DNA of 64,000 nucleotides. Origin: Clostridiales bacterium (GTDB lineage: Bacteria; Bacillota; Clostridia; Christensenellales; Aristaeellaceae). A model generated the notes under the pieces. The model ran no database searches. It saw only the letters and a program-made list of their open reading frames with translations, and was not told where the DNA came from. Numbering within the stretch: position 1 is the first letter of the stretch; every line of letters starts with the position of its first letter. A program made the position numbers and the translations under genes. Location of the stretch: positions 1-64,000 of the forward strand of contig JAAYIN010000026.1 in NCBI GenBank assembly GCA_012523405.1, written 5' to 3'. Shown piece after piece: positions 24,791 to 32,849 of this stretch.

Positions 24791-25432
24791 CTATGGAACG
24801 GGAACCGTTATGTATATGCTATCGGACATTGGAAAGCGGTAGTTCAAGTCTTCATTAACCCCAAAAACCAATTCAACGTTTACTTCTCCTGTCAGGTTCT
24901 CCGGCAGTGAATAAATGTAGAATTCAGTAATCATAGAAGCGCCGTTTCGATTTTCTGAAATTCTGCACTCATCAAACAGATTACTACCTTCCCCATCTGT
25001 TATTGTTGAAATACCGCAAACCGTCCCCAATACTTTGTCGCCATATTGAGATGCAGTTTCTATTTCTCTATCGAAATCGCCTCTGTTATCTGCTGAGTAT
25101 TCAATCGAGTTATCAACAACAGATGTGTAATCATCGTTAGGTAGCTGGATGACGCTTATTTTCAGTTCTTTTTCATCATAATGCACCTCGCTGATCACGA
25201 AAGTAACACCTTTGGTTTCCGTTCCGCCTGACGAATAATAGCCCAGATAATTTTCAGGCATGTTGGCAGGCAGGCTTTCGGACGTATTGTCAGGAATCGA
25301 TAACTTAATCGTTTTTTCCTCGGCAAAGGATATATTGTATGGAATGCAGATAACCATTGCCAGCACCATGAATAAAGATAGGTATTTTTTCTGTAGACCT
25401 CCATAGTTTCTAAAATTGTTACTGGATAGCAC
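24791..25432 (-). CDS. Secreted protein of unknown function
   Basis: A 213-residue protein with a signal peptide (about 15-38, hydrophobic core LFMVLAMVICI, cleavage near SFA-EE) and an all-beta-looking mature part rich in Asn, Glu, Asp and Tyr. No lipobox or cell-wall anchor is seen, and I do not recognise a family. The outer domain of the DUF4179-type protein at 156 has a similar look, but no firm similarity is visible. The gene is more AT-rich than its neighbours and lies next to the broken hydrolase, which suggests acquired DNA. Confidence 0.55.
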   Translation of the reverse strand: MLSSNNFRNYGGLQKKYLSLFMVLAMVICIPYNISFAEEKTIKLSIPDNTSESLPANMPENYLGYYSSGGTETKGVTFVISEVHYDEKELKISVIQLPNDDYTSVVDNSIEYSADNRGDFDREIETASQYGDKVLGTVCGISTITDGEGSNLFDECRISENRNGASMITEFYIYSLPENLTGEVNVELVFGVNEDLNYRFPMSDSIYITVPVP

Positions 25433-25619
25433 GCATCATCTATATAACGTTATTTGGGATTTCTTTATTGCCCAATGTCCTTTGTTTTACCATTGTTGAT
25501 ATTTGGCAACAGTCCCTCAGGCGAAATCCTCACATATGAGCTTCGCTAAATTGTCTACAAAAACAGCGCATACAAGCAAGTCACATGCGCTGTTTTGATC
25601 ATGGATAGGCTGCTCTCAT

Positions 25620-26105
25620 TCAGTCAATAAACTTAGGCGGCAATTCCTTATGCCCCATTGCTTTGATTGCATCATGAACAGATTGCTTACCATGCAATAT
25701 CATGAGCTTGGATGTACCTTGCGCAAGCAACTTGCCGCCACTATCCTTGGCTACTGCTTCCGTAACGCAGAGGGATCTTCCGACTTTGATGGATTTCCCC
25801 TCAACGATGATTTTGCCGCTATTGATCATGGACAGGTTGTTGACGCTTACGTCTATTGAAGTAAAACCAACATGCTCATCCACCTCGCAATAAGCAGACC
25901 AGTAAGCAGCCGTATCAATAATAGAGGAATAAACGCCCCCGTGAATTGCTCCAAAGGGATTCATATGCTGGTTGCTCAGCTCCACCTCAACCCTTGAATA
26001 ACCAATATTCAGCGCACACACCCGCATCGCTAACAACTCAAAATAGGGGCTGTGATTGATGAGCTCCAAAAGTGCTTTGATATGCTCGGGATTCATCTTT
26101 GCCAT
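25620..26105 (-). CDS. PaaI-type hotdog thioesterase
   Basis: A 161-residue cytoplasmic enzyme with the PaaI/YbgC-like hotdog signature NPFGAIHGGVYSSIIDTAA: conserved Asn, the HGG turn, and Asp at the helix start as the likely catalytic residue. It hydrolyses acyl-CoA or similar thioesters; the acyl group is unknown. The start at 26105 (MAKMNPEHIK) agrees with family length. The longer frame to 26339 reads through a dispersed repeat and a terminator, so its extra residues are not real protein. Confidence 0.8.
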   Translation of the reverse strand: MAKMNPEHIKALLELINHSPYFELLAMRVCALNIGYSRVEVELSNQHMNPFGAIHGGVYSSIIDTAAYWSAYCEVDEHVGFTSIDVSVNNLSMINSGKIIVEGKSIKVGRSLCVTEAVAKDSGGKLLAQGTSKLMILHGKQSVHDAIKAMGHKELPPKFID

Positions 26106-26180
26106 GTACTCACCATCTCGTTTCAGTCTCTTTGGATCGTCATTTCTGTCATCAAGTATATCATATCTCAACAGACAAAA

Positions 26181-26203
26181 ACAGACCGATGCTATCGGTC
26201 TGT
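26181..26203 (-). terminator. Terminator downstream of the second sugar importer operon
   Basis: 10-bp stem ACAGACCGAT with ATCGGTCTGT around a GCT loop (26181-26203), followed on the minus strand by TTTTTGT. It lies between the importer operon (ends 26466) and the thioesterase. Confidence 0.7.
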
Positions 26204-26211
26204 TCATAGCG

Positions 26212-26246
26212 TCAAAAAAGCTCGCTAACGCGATCTTTTCTGCCGA
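26212..26246. repeat. 35-bp dispersed core, copy B, within a GC-rich non-coding block
   Basis: 29 of 35 bases match 13107-13141. It is followed by GAGGGCTTCGCCCC, the inverse of the GGGGCGAAGCCC hairpin that starts each 56-bp unit at 56685. The rest of the 360-bp gap 26106-26465 holds only this repeat block and the terminator; no gene is seen. Confidence 0.5.
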
Positions 26247-26465
26247 GGGCTTCGCCCCTTTCATTGCACTTCGTCCCTGTTCGCTAACGCTCAAGGCCTG
26301 GGCTACGCGTAGGGAACCCTTGCTACGCAAGGTCCCCAAATGACCGCATATGTCGCTGGTTTAGGATTGTAATCGGAGCGACTTCGCCCGTTTGATTTGT
26401 GCCCCTCCGATACCACCTTTGAATTCGGCCTATCAAGCACTGGAACTTCGGAATAACCAAAGACC

Positions 26466-27323
26466 TTATCCTTTCACAGCCCCCGCCATCACGCCGCTGA
26501 CAATATGCTTTTGGCAGAAGAGATAGAATATGATAATGGGCAAAATCGCGAGCACAAGCATAGCCATCATCGCGCCCATATCCACTGAACCATAGCCGCC
26601 CTTGAGGTACTGAATGGCGATTGGCACGGTCTTGTAGCGCTTGAGATCAAGCACGAGATAGGGCAGGAGGTAGTCGTTCCAAATCCACATGGTTTGCAAA
26701 ATGCCTGTGGAAATATAGGTAGGCTGCAAAATCGGAAGAACAACGCTAAAGAATGTACGCAGCGGCCTGCAACCGTCGATCATTGCGGATTCTTCAATCG
26801 CAATCGGGCAGGACTTCATGTATCCTGTGAACATAAAGACCGCAAGCCCCGCACCAAATCCCAGATAGATAATGGGGATGGTGAAGGGGGTGTTTAGACC
26901 CAGAACGTTCGCCGTCTTAGACAGGGTGAACATCACCATCTGGAAAGGGACGACCATCGAAATGATGCAGACCATATAGATCGCCTTGGTGATCTTATTT
27001 TGCACGCGCGCGATGAACCATGCGCACATAGACGTGCAGAGCAGAATCAGGAATACCGACAAAATGGTGATCACAAAACTCCAGCCGATGGACTCGATGA
27101 AGTTGGTGAGCTTAATGCCGTTTTCATAGTTACTAAACCCTGCGAAGGTCTTTTCAGTTGGAAAGGCAAAGGGTGCGCGGCTGATATACGCCTTCTTTTT
27201 AAAGCTGTTGATCACCATCATCACGAGCGGATAGAGATAAACAAGGGAGATGAGCGAAAAAATCACGGTGAGCATACCATCAACCAAGCGTTTTTTATTG
27301 CCGAGTTTCTTTGGATTTGCCAT
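26466..27323 (-). CDS. Carbohydrate ABC importer permease (MalG type), second system
   Basis: A 285-residue permease with six spans and the EAA loop IEESAMIDGCRPLRTFFSV. Its start overlaps the stop of the MalF-type gene (TAATG), so the two are translationally coupled. Last gene of a three-gene operon with the binding protein at 28332. No ATPase gene is present; a shared ATPase elsewhere is likely. Confidence 0.85.
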   Translation of the reverse strand: MANPKKLGNKKRLVDGMLTVIFSLISLVYLYPLVMMVINSFKKKAYISRAPFAFPTEKTFAGFSNYENGIKLTNFIESIGWSFVITILSVFLILLCTSMCAWFIARVQNKITKAIYMVCIISMVVPFQMVMFTLSKTANVLGLNTPFTIPIIYLGFGAGLAVFMFTGYMKSCPIAIEESAMIDGCRPLRTFFSVVLPILQPTYISTGILQTMWIWNDYLLPYLVLDLKRYKTVPIAIQYLKGGYGSVDMGAMMAMLVLAILPIIIFYLFCQKHIVSGVMAGAVKG

Positions 27324-28171
27324 TATTGCTGCACCTCCTTATCGTGTGTTGCCCGCAATTGGATGATTGCGATAATGGCTACGATGAGGGAGAACACAAC
27401 CGCCTTGGCTTGTCCTGCGCCTGCCCAGCCTGTGCGCCCATAGAAGGTGCTGTAAATATTAAGCGCCAAGAGCTGAGAACGATTGGACGGCATGCCGTTG
27501 GTGAGGGCTAAGTTCTGATCAAAGAGCTTGAAGCCATTGGTGAGGGTGAGGAAGGTGCAAATGGTGATGGACGGCATGAGCATGGGCATCTTGATATGCC
27601 TGAAGGTCTGCCATGCAGTTGCGCCGTCAATGGATGCAGCCTCGATCATCTCGCCTGGGATGGACTGAAGCCCTGAGATATAAATAATCATCATATAGCC
27701 CGCTTGCTGCCAAAGCATGACGATCATCATGCTCCAAAAGCCGTACCATTCGTTGGTGGTGATGTTGACGTTGTACTTTGCGAGTACGCCGTTGATGATC
27801 ACCTGCCACAGCCAGCCCAGCACAATGCCGCCGATGAGGTTTGGCATGAAAAACACGGTGCGGAACAAGTTTGTCCCCTTAAATCCGCGCACCAAAAGCA
27901 GCGCGATCACGAGACCAAAAATATTGATCAGCACGGTCGAAATGCCTGCAAAGAGCATCGTGAACCACAGCGAGTGAATGAACTCGCCTGATGAGTCCGT
28001 AAACGCCTTCACGTAGTTTGCAAACCCAACAAAGGTCGCGTTGGATATCGTCGTAAAGTCGCAAAAGGACAGGTAAAGCCCCGTGACAAACGGAACCACA
28101 AAGCCAATGGCAAATGCCAGCATTGTGGGAAGCACGAAGATTGGCCAGTATCTCTTGATATATCGTTCCAT
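27323..28171 (-). CDS. Carbohydrate ABC importer permease (MalF type), second system
   Basis: A 282-residue permease with six spans and the EAA loop (IEAASIDGATAWQTFRHIKM). Together with the next gene it makes the pore of a CUT1-type importer. It follows the binding-protein gene across a 160-bp gap that holds a stable hairpin. Confidence 0.85.
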   Translation of the reverse strand: MERYIKRYWPIFVLPTMLAFAIGFVVPFVTGLYLSFCDFTTISNATFVGFANYVKAFTDSSGEFIHSLWFTMLFAGISTVLINIFGLVIALLLVRGFKGTNLFRTVFFMPNLIGGIVLGWLWQVIINGVLAKYNVNITTNEWYGFWSMMIVMLWQQAGYMMIIYISGLQSIPGEMIEAASIDGATAWQTFRHIKMPMLMPSITICTFLTLTNGFKLFDQNLALTNGMPSNRSQLLALNIYSTFYGRTGWAGAGQAKAVVFSLIVAIIAIIQLRATHDKEVQQ

Positions 28172-28244
28172 CTCTTCATCCCCTTTGGTGGGTATTTAAA
28201 AAAATGAAGGACTGCGCATGCAAGACCTATCGCCGCTTTCCATA

Positions 28245-28273
28245 TGGTCAAGGGATTATACACCCCTTGACCA
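28245..28273 (-). promoter_or_regulatory. Hairpin between binding-protein and permease genes, second system
   Basis: Stem TGGTCAAGGG (28245-28254) with CCCCTTGACCA (28263-28273), without a U-tract. Same position as the hairpin at 19594; probably stabilises the binding-protein mRNA. Confidence 0.6.
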
Positions 28274-28331
28274 CATGGTATAAAGCTTGCAGGTTTTACA
28301 TGCCGCAACCCTTCAATAGGTTCCAATTACG

Positions 28332-29651
28332 TTATTGTGCAGCAGCGACTTCGCTTGCCCAGCCATCAACGAATGCAGTCTCAACAGCAGCCCATTCGCC
28401 TGTGCCCTGAGCATACTCGAGCAGTGCATTGCCAAGGTTGTTCTTCCAAATCTCGGAAGGAATGGTGGGGAAGTTCCAGCTAACGGAGGTCTTGCCGTCT
28501 GCGATATAAGCAGCAGCGTCGTCCAGTAGCGCGTTGTGTGCAACATAGCCATCGTCAAAGGATTTGAAAGGCGTTACAAAGCCCATCTGGTTTGCAATCA
28601 TGTCGCGGCCTTCGTCGCTTGTGATTACCCACTCAAGGAATGCTAGTGTAGCGTCGATGTTTTCCTGAGAAGCCTTGTTGTTCACTACCCAGTAGTTTTC
28701 TGAGCCAGTGCATAGGCCTTGGTTTTCTTCGCCTTCTGCACCGATGTAGATGGGAAGCATGCCTAGCTCTTCATTGGTGATGCCTTCTGCGGTTGCATCG
28801 CCATATGCCCATGTGCCGTTTTGATAGAATACTGCTTCGCTAAGTGCGAATTCGGAAGCTGCATCCTCGCCTGTCTTTGCGCCAAGCATGGTGGGCTCAC
28901 AGGTTGCGTTGGTGATGTATAGATCCCAGATGTTCTTGTAGTTCTCAAGATAAGTGCCCTTGATCGCGTCGGTGGTGCCGATGCCGTCTGCCTTGTATTC
29001 ATAATAGATAGGCAGGTTTGCAAGGTGAGTCTTGAAACGCCAGTCAGAGCTGGAGTCCATGCCAGCAGATGCGAAAGCGCCTAGAACGCCAACTTCATCT
29101 TTGCGAGCTTGGATGTCTTCTGCAACAGCCTTAAGGGTTGCGAAGTTGTTGATTTCAGAAGCGTCTGCAATCACAGCGCCGTCAAGTGCGCAGTACTTTG
29201 CAAGAAGGGTCTTGTTGTAGATGATGCCATAAGTTTCGATAACATATGCAATGCCGAGAACTTTTTCGTCTTCGACCAGTGCGAAGTCATCGCTCTTAAG
29301 GTCTGCATAGATTGCGCTGTCCTTAAGGTCTAGGCAATACTCTTTCCATGTCTTCAGGCCTACAGGACCGTTGACTTGGAACAAAGTGGGGGCTTCGGTC
29401 TTTTCGATTTCAGAACGAAGGGTATCCTCGTATGTGCCTGATGCAGCGGTAACGACAGTTACCGGTACGCCGGTTGCATCGGTGTAGGTCTTTGCGAGCT
29501 CGTCCCACTGGGTTGCCTGCTCGGGCTTGAAGTTTAGGTAATAAACAGAACCCGCTGCTGCTACCGGTGTAGTATCCTCAGCAACAGCAAAAATGTTTAC
29601 CATGCCTAGTACCAATGTTGCTACGACCAATAGAGATAAGATTTTCTTCAT
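28332..29651 (-). CDS. Extracellular solute-binding protein of second sugar ABC importer
   Basis: A 439-residue exported protein. Signal peptide MKKILSLLVVATLVLGMVN with cleavage near AVA-ED and no lipobox Cys, so attachment to the cell must be by another means or by interaction with the permeases. The mature part has family 1 binding-protein markers (VYYLNFKPEQATQWDELAK, YNKTLLAKY, GTWAYGDAT, TLAFLEWVITSDEGRD). The start at 29651 has GGGGAGGAAC; the in-frame codon at 29693 lies within the leader. Codon use is more biased than in nearby genes, fitting strong expression. Transcribed from the consensus promoter at 29731-29758. Confidence 0.85.
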   Translation of the reverse strand: MKKILSLLVVATLVLGMVNIFAVAEDTTPVAAAGSVYYLNFKPEQATQWDELAKTYTDATGVPVTVVTAASGTYEDTLRSEIEKTEAPTLFQVNGPVGLKTWKEYCLDLKDSAIYADLKSDDFALVEDEKVLGIAYVIETYGIIYNKTLLAKYCALDGAVIADASEINNFATLKAVAEDIQARKDEVGVLGAFASAGMDSSSDWRFKTHLANLPIYYEYKADGIGTTDAIKGTYLENYKNIWDLYITNATCEPTMLGAKTGEDAASEFALSEAVFYQNGTWAYGDATAEGITNEELGMLPIYIGAEGEENQGLCTGSENYWVVNNKASQENIDATLAFLEWVITSDEGRDMIANQMGFVTPFKSFDDGYVAHNALLDDAAAYIADGKTSVSWNFPTIPSEIWKNNLGNALLEYAQGTGEWAAVETAFVDGWASEVAAAQ

Positions 29652-29711
29652 AAAATAGTTCCTCCCCTTTATTTGAATGTACGCCGTTTGCATAACGCCT
29701 TTTCAGTTGTG

Positions 29712-29721
29712 CAAACGTTTG
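29712..29721 (-). promoter_or_regulatory. LacI-type operator
   Basis: Palindrome CAAACGTTTG, ten bases downstream of the -10 element, at or just after the expected transcription start. The AAACGTTT core with central CG is the hallmark of LacI/GalR/CcpA operators. Confidence 0.6.
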
Positions 29722-29730
29722 TCTCTTTGT

Positions 29731-29758
29731 ATTATACCACAACTTTGTCTCTTGTCAA
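29731..29758 (-). promoter_or_regulatory. Consensus promoter of the second sugar importer
   Basis: On the minus strand: TTGACA (29753-29758), 16-bp spacer, TATAAT (29731-29736). Both hexamers match consensus exactly. Confidence 0.85.
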
Positions 29759-29890
29759 TTATTAATAAACATTTTCTTGTATTTTATGCATCTTGCCTTT
29801 CGCACCTTTTTTGTTGCATATAAAGGAAAAAATAAGCCCTTATCAAACAGTGCATCTTTTGTTTGTAAGGACTTAATCTATTTTTTACAA

Positions 29891-30961
29891 CTATTTCTTC
29901 TGTGCTTCCTCAATCAAATGAAGCACAGCGTCTGTACCATCTTTGATGGGATAGTTCCTAAGGGCATTTTCAAGCTCAGCGCGTTCCAAAAGAAGTTTCT
30001 GGGACGCTGCTGCGAGCGTTTCAGGCGTCATATCCTCCTGCATCAGCACCCGCGCCACACCCTGCTTTTGGTAGCTTTTCGCATTCTCGATCTGATCCCC
30101 GCGGCTTGCGCCTTTGGGATACGGAATCAGCAGCATGGGTTTTTGAAGCGCGATGAGCTCGCTTAGGGTATTGCTGCCCGCACGGCTCAACACGACATCA
30201 GCAACCGCAAGTGCATCGGGCATTTCATCCGTCAAAAATTCTTTTTGGCAGTAGCCCTTCGTTTGCGCAAGGCTCTCATCCAAGTTCCCTTTGCCGCAGA
30301 GATGAAGCACATCCATTTGAGGCAAAATCTCCGGTAAGGCTTTGCGAAGGCAAGCGTTTACGCTCTGTGCGCCCAGGCTTCCCCCCGTCATCACCATCAC
30401 CGGCTTGATGCCGTCAAAGCCCGCCATCCCAAGCCCAGCCGCGCGACTGCCTCGGAAAAGTTCGGGACGAAGCGGCGTACCTGTGAGCACACCCTTTGTG
30501 CCGATCGCCTTAGCGCACTCGGGAAAGGTGGCCGCGACGCGCCATGCAAATTTCGTGCAGATGCGATTGGCAAGTCCGGGGGTGAGGTCGCTCTCGTGGC
30601 AGACAGTCGGCACGCGGCACAGCCATGCGCCAAAGACCACGGGCACGCTCACAAAGCCGCCCTTTGAAAAACAGACATCAGGACGAATCTTCATCATCAG
30701 ACCGATGCTTTGAAACGCTCCCCAAATCACTTTAAACGGATCGACGAAGTTTTGCCAAGAGAAATAACGGCGAAGCTTGCCCGTTTTGACCCCATGATAG
30801 GTGACACCAGGAATTTTCTCAATCACGGCTCGTTCCATACCCGTTTCCGTGCCGATGTAGTGAATCTCATATCCTGCATCCCGCAGTTTAGGAATCAGGC
30901 TAAAATGCGGCGTTACATGCCCCATCGTTCCGCCGCCCGTTAACACGATCTTCTTTGTCAT
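29891..30961 (-). CDS. murG: UDP-GlcNAc:lipid-PP-MurNAc-pentapeptide GlcNAc transferase
   Basis: A 356-residue GT-B glycosyltransferase, peripheral on the inner face of the membrane, that converts lipid I to lipid II in peptidoglycan synthesis. Signatures: glycine loop TGGGTMGHVTPHFSL, FSKGGFVSVPVVFGA, HESDLTPGLANR, second glycine loop MTGGSLGAQSVN and the C-terminal donor site SRAGSNTLSELIAL. Length fits MurG. It lies downstream of sigE with an 87-bp gap instead of in a dcw cluster. It could be the sole MurG or a paralogue used during sporulation; the window does not say. Confidence 0.9.
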   Translation of the reverse strand: MTKKIVLTGGGTMGHVTPHFSLIPKLRDAGYEIHYIGTETGMERAVIEKIPGVTYHGVKTGKLRRYFSWQNFVDPFKVIWGAFQSIGLMMKIRPDVCFSKGGFVSVPVVFGAWLCRVPTVCHESDLTPGLANRICTKFAWRVAATFPECAKAIGTKGVLTGTPLRPELFRGSRAAGLGMAGFDGIKPVMVMTGGSLGAQSVNACLRKALPEILPQMDVLHLCGKGNLDESLAQTKGYCQKEFLTDEMPDALAVADVVLSRAGSNTLSELIALQKPMLLIPYPKGASRGDQIENAKSYQKQGVARVLMQEDMTPETLAAASQKLLLERAELENALRNYPIKDGTDAVLHLIEEAQKK

Positions 30962-31048
30962 CCGTGATGCTCCCCTTAAACGTAATGTATAGCGGGTATT
31001 ATACCATAATTACATCGTTTTGCACACCAAAACCCATCTTGCCGCCGT

Positions 31049-31762
31049 TCACCCAATTCTCTTTAGCTCCGTTTGTAGTCTGCTCAAAATTCGCTTTTCA
31101 AGTCGTGAAATATAACTTTGTGAAATGCCGAGCATGTCCGCCACTTCTTTTTGGGTTCTCTCCTGATAGCCGCCGATCCCAAACCTGAGCATGATAATTT
31201 GCTTTTCGCGCGCATTGAGATGATTGAGCGCATCGCGCAGGATTTCCTTTTCGATTTCCTGATCAAGGTTGCTGGACACCGTGTCCGCCCTTGTCCCAAG
31301 CACATCGCTGAGCAGCAGCTCGTTGCCGTCCCAGTCGGTTTTCAGCGGCTCATCAAGGCTTACCTCCATGCGCAGCTTATTGGTTTTTCGCAGGAACATG
31401 AGGATTTCGTTTTCAATGCAGCGGCTGGCGTAGGTCGCCATTTTGATCTTCTTATCCGCATCAAATGTCCCCACCGCCTTGATCAGTCCAATCGTGCCGA
31501 TCGATATCAAATCCTCCAGCGGAATCCCTGTATTTTCAAAGCGTCTGGCAATAAAAACAACCAGCCTCAGATTATGCTCTATCAGCCTTGCCCTTGCGGA
31601 TTCATCGTTATTCCTCAGGCGAAGGGTTAATTCCCGCTCCTCCTCAATGGGCAATGGCGCGGGCAGTGGATCAGGACCGCCAATATAAAATAATTCCTTA
31701 GGAAAAAGCCGCATCAGCAACCGCTGAAATGCAAAATGGATGCGTTCCTGTGATTGGTTCAT
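31049..31762 (-). CDS. sigE: Sporulation sigma factor E (pro-sigma-E)
   Basis: A 237-residue sigma-70 factor that drives mother-cell gene expression after asymmetric division. It has the membrane-associated pro-sequence (about 1-28, ending [13 protein letters not shown]), as in Bacillus subtilis pro-sigma-E. Region 2 is [19 protein letters not shown] and [14 protein letters not shown], with [14 protein letters not shown]. Region 4 is [14 protein letters not shown] with the helix-turn-helix [20 protein letters not shown]. Very close to SigE throughout. It follows spoIIGA by 46 bp, the standard order, so the processing enzyme and its substrate are made together. Confidence 0.95.
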   Translation of the reverse strand: MNQSQERIHFAFQRLLMRLFPKELFYIGGPDPLPAPLPIEEERELTLRLRNNDESARARLIEHNLRLVVFIARRFENTGIPLEDLISIGTIGLIKAVGTFDADKKIKMATYASRCIENEILMFLRKTNKLRMEVSLDEPLKTDWDGNELLLSDVLGTRADTVSSNLDQEIEKEILRDALNHLNAREKQIIMLRFGIGGYQERTQKEVADMLGISQSYISRLEKRILSRLQTELKRIG

Positions 31763-31808
31763 CTTCGTTCCTCCTCATCCCGCGTGCTATGCGGGCTTCT
31801 TATCCGAA

Positions 31809-32591
31809 TTACTGCGCAAGTGGTTGTTTGGGCAGTGCTGCCATAGGCACAAGTGCCTGCACTCCCCTGTATTCCGCGCCCGTTACCGCCACGAGCAATT
31901 CTGCCGCACATGTCTTTCCGTCAAGGTACAGCTTGCATTCATCAGGGCGAAACATCGGAAGCAGTGCACTTCCTGCTGCCGTTCTCACACTGAGCAAGCG
32001 AAATCCAAGCGGCAAGCATTTGATGTCCGATATATCCTCCACATATGGAAACAGCGTCCGAGCCGCCCTGCGCGGTACCACCAGCACAGGAAGCCCCGTG
32101 ATGGGATCGGTGAGCAAGTTTCCGCTATCCAGCATCGCCGGAAGCAATATGCATTGAGTGCCTACCCGAATCTCCACCTGCCGAACCTCGCAGATCGCTG
32201 TTGGCAGCAGCGTCACCAGCATATACAGCAGCAAGCTCAGCAGCATCGATAGTATGATCGCTTGCCATATCCCCATGCCGCCCGCTAAAAAGCAATAGAC
32301 CGCGCCGCCCATCAGCATCCCTGCACAGAGCGTTGTCACCGTGCAGCGAAAGACCGCCTGCGCCCCATGCTTATGGAAGCAAAGCCCCACCGAAGCGGGA
32401 AGCCCCATCAGCGCAATCACGCCAAGCCAGTCCGCCGCCAGCGGAAGCATCGCAAACGCACCGCTGAGCAGTGCAGCCATGAGCAGCCGCCGCTTTCCTG
32501 GGGCAGGAATCCCCCCCAGCTTACCGCCGAGGGGGAGAACGCAAGCGCACACTGCCACGTTTAAAATGATGTAAACTTCTGCATGCACCAT
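31809..32591 (-). CDS. spoIIGA: Sigma-E processing peptidase SpoIIGA
   Basis: A 260-residue membrane-bound aspartic protease. The N-terminal half has about five hydrophobic segments (about 4-130). The C-terminal half carries the catalytic DSGN motif at Asp155 (PAMLDSGNLL). It sits in the division septum and removes the pro-sequence of SigE on a signal from the forespore protein SpoIIR. The ATG at 32591 has GAGGGGG eight bases upstream, better than an upstream in-frame start at 32621. First gene of the spoIIGA-sigE unit. I saw only a poor match to the Spo0A box upstream (TTGTCGCTA near 32670). Confidence 0.9.
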   Translation of the reverse strand: MVHAEVYIILNVAVCACVLPLGGKLGGIPAPGKRRLLMAALLSGAFAMLPLAADWLGVIALMGLPASVGLCFHKHGAQAVFRCTVTTLCAGMLMGGAVYCFLAGGMGIWQAIILSMLLSLLLYMLVTLLPTAICEVRQVEIRVGTQCILLPAMLDSGNLLTDPITGLPVLVVPRRAARTLFPYVEDISDIKCLPLGFRLLSVRTAAGSALLPMFRPDECKLYLDGKTCAAELLVAVTGAEYRGVQALVPMAALPKQPLAQ

Positions 32592-32730
32592 CCAGCTAAC
32601 CCCCTCAGTCCGTTGTGCCAAGTATAGGGGATTTGCCCTTTATTGAAAGTCGATTCCGGGCGCGAAGATTGTCGCTAATCGCTGTTTTGCTACATGGATT
32701 GACCGATGAATGTACATAATGCAATAGTCC

Positions 32731-32759
32731 TTGCATCATCGCGCCTCAGAGGATATAAT
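32731..32759 (+). promoter_or_regulatory. Promoter of the DUF5711-CvpA operon
   Basis: TTGCAT (32731-32736), 17-bp spacer, consensus TATAAT (32754-32759). Confidence 0.75.
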
Positions 32760-32849
32760 GTAAAATAGCCCTCATGCAATGCCTGAGTGCAACAAACGGC
32801 TTTTCGCATTCGTTAGTTAACCGGATGCTGGCCGCTCAAGGGAGCTACT

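Noticed and set aside
32660-32685. Spo0A box upstream of spoIIGA
   Set aside because: TTGTCGCTA matches the core at too few positions and lies in the wrong orientation context to call.
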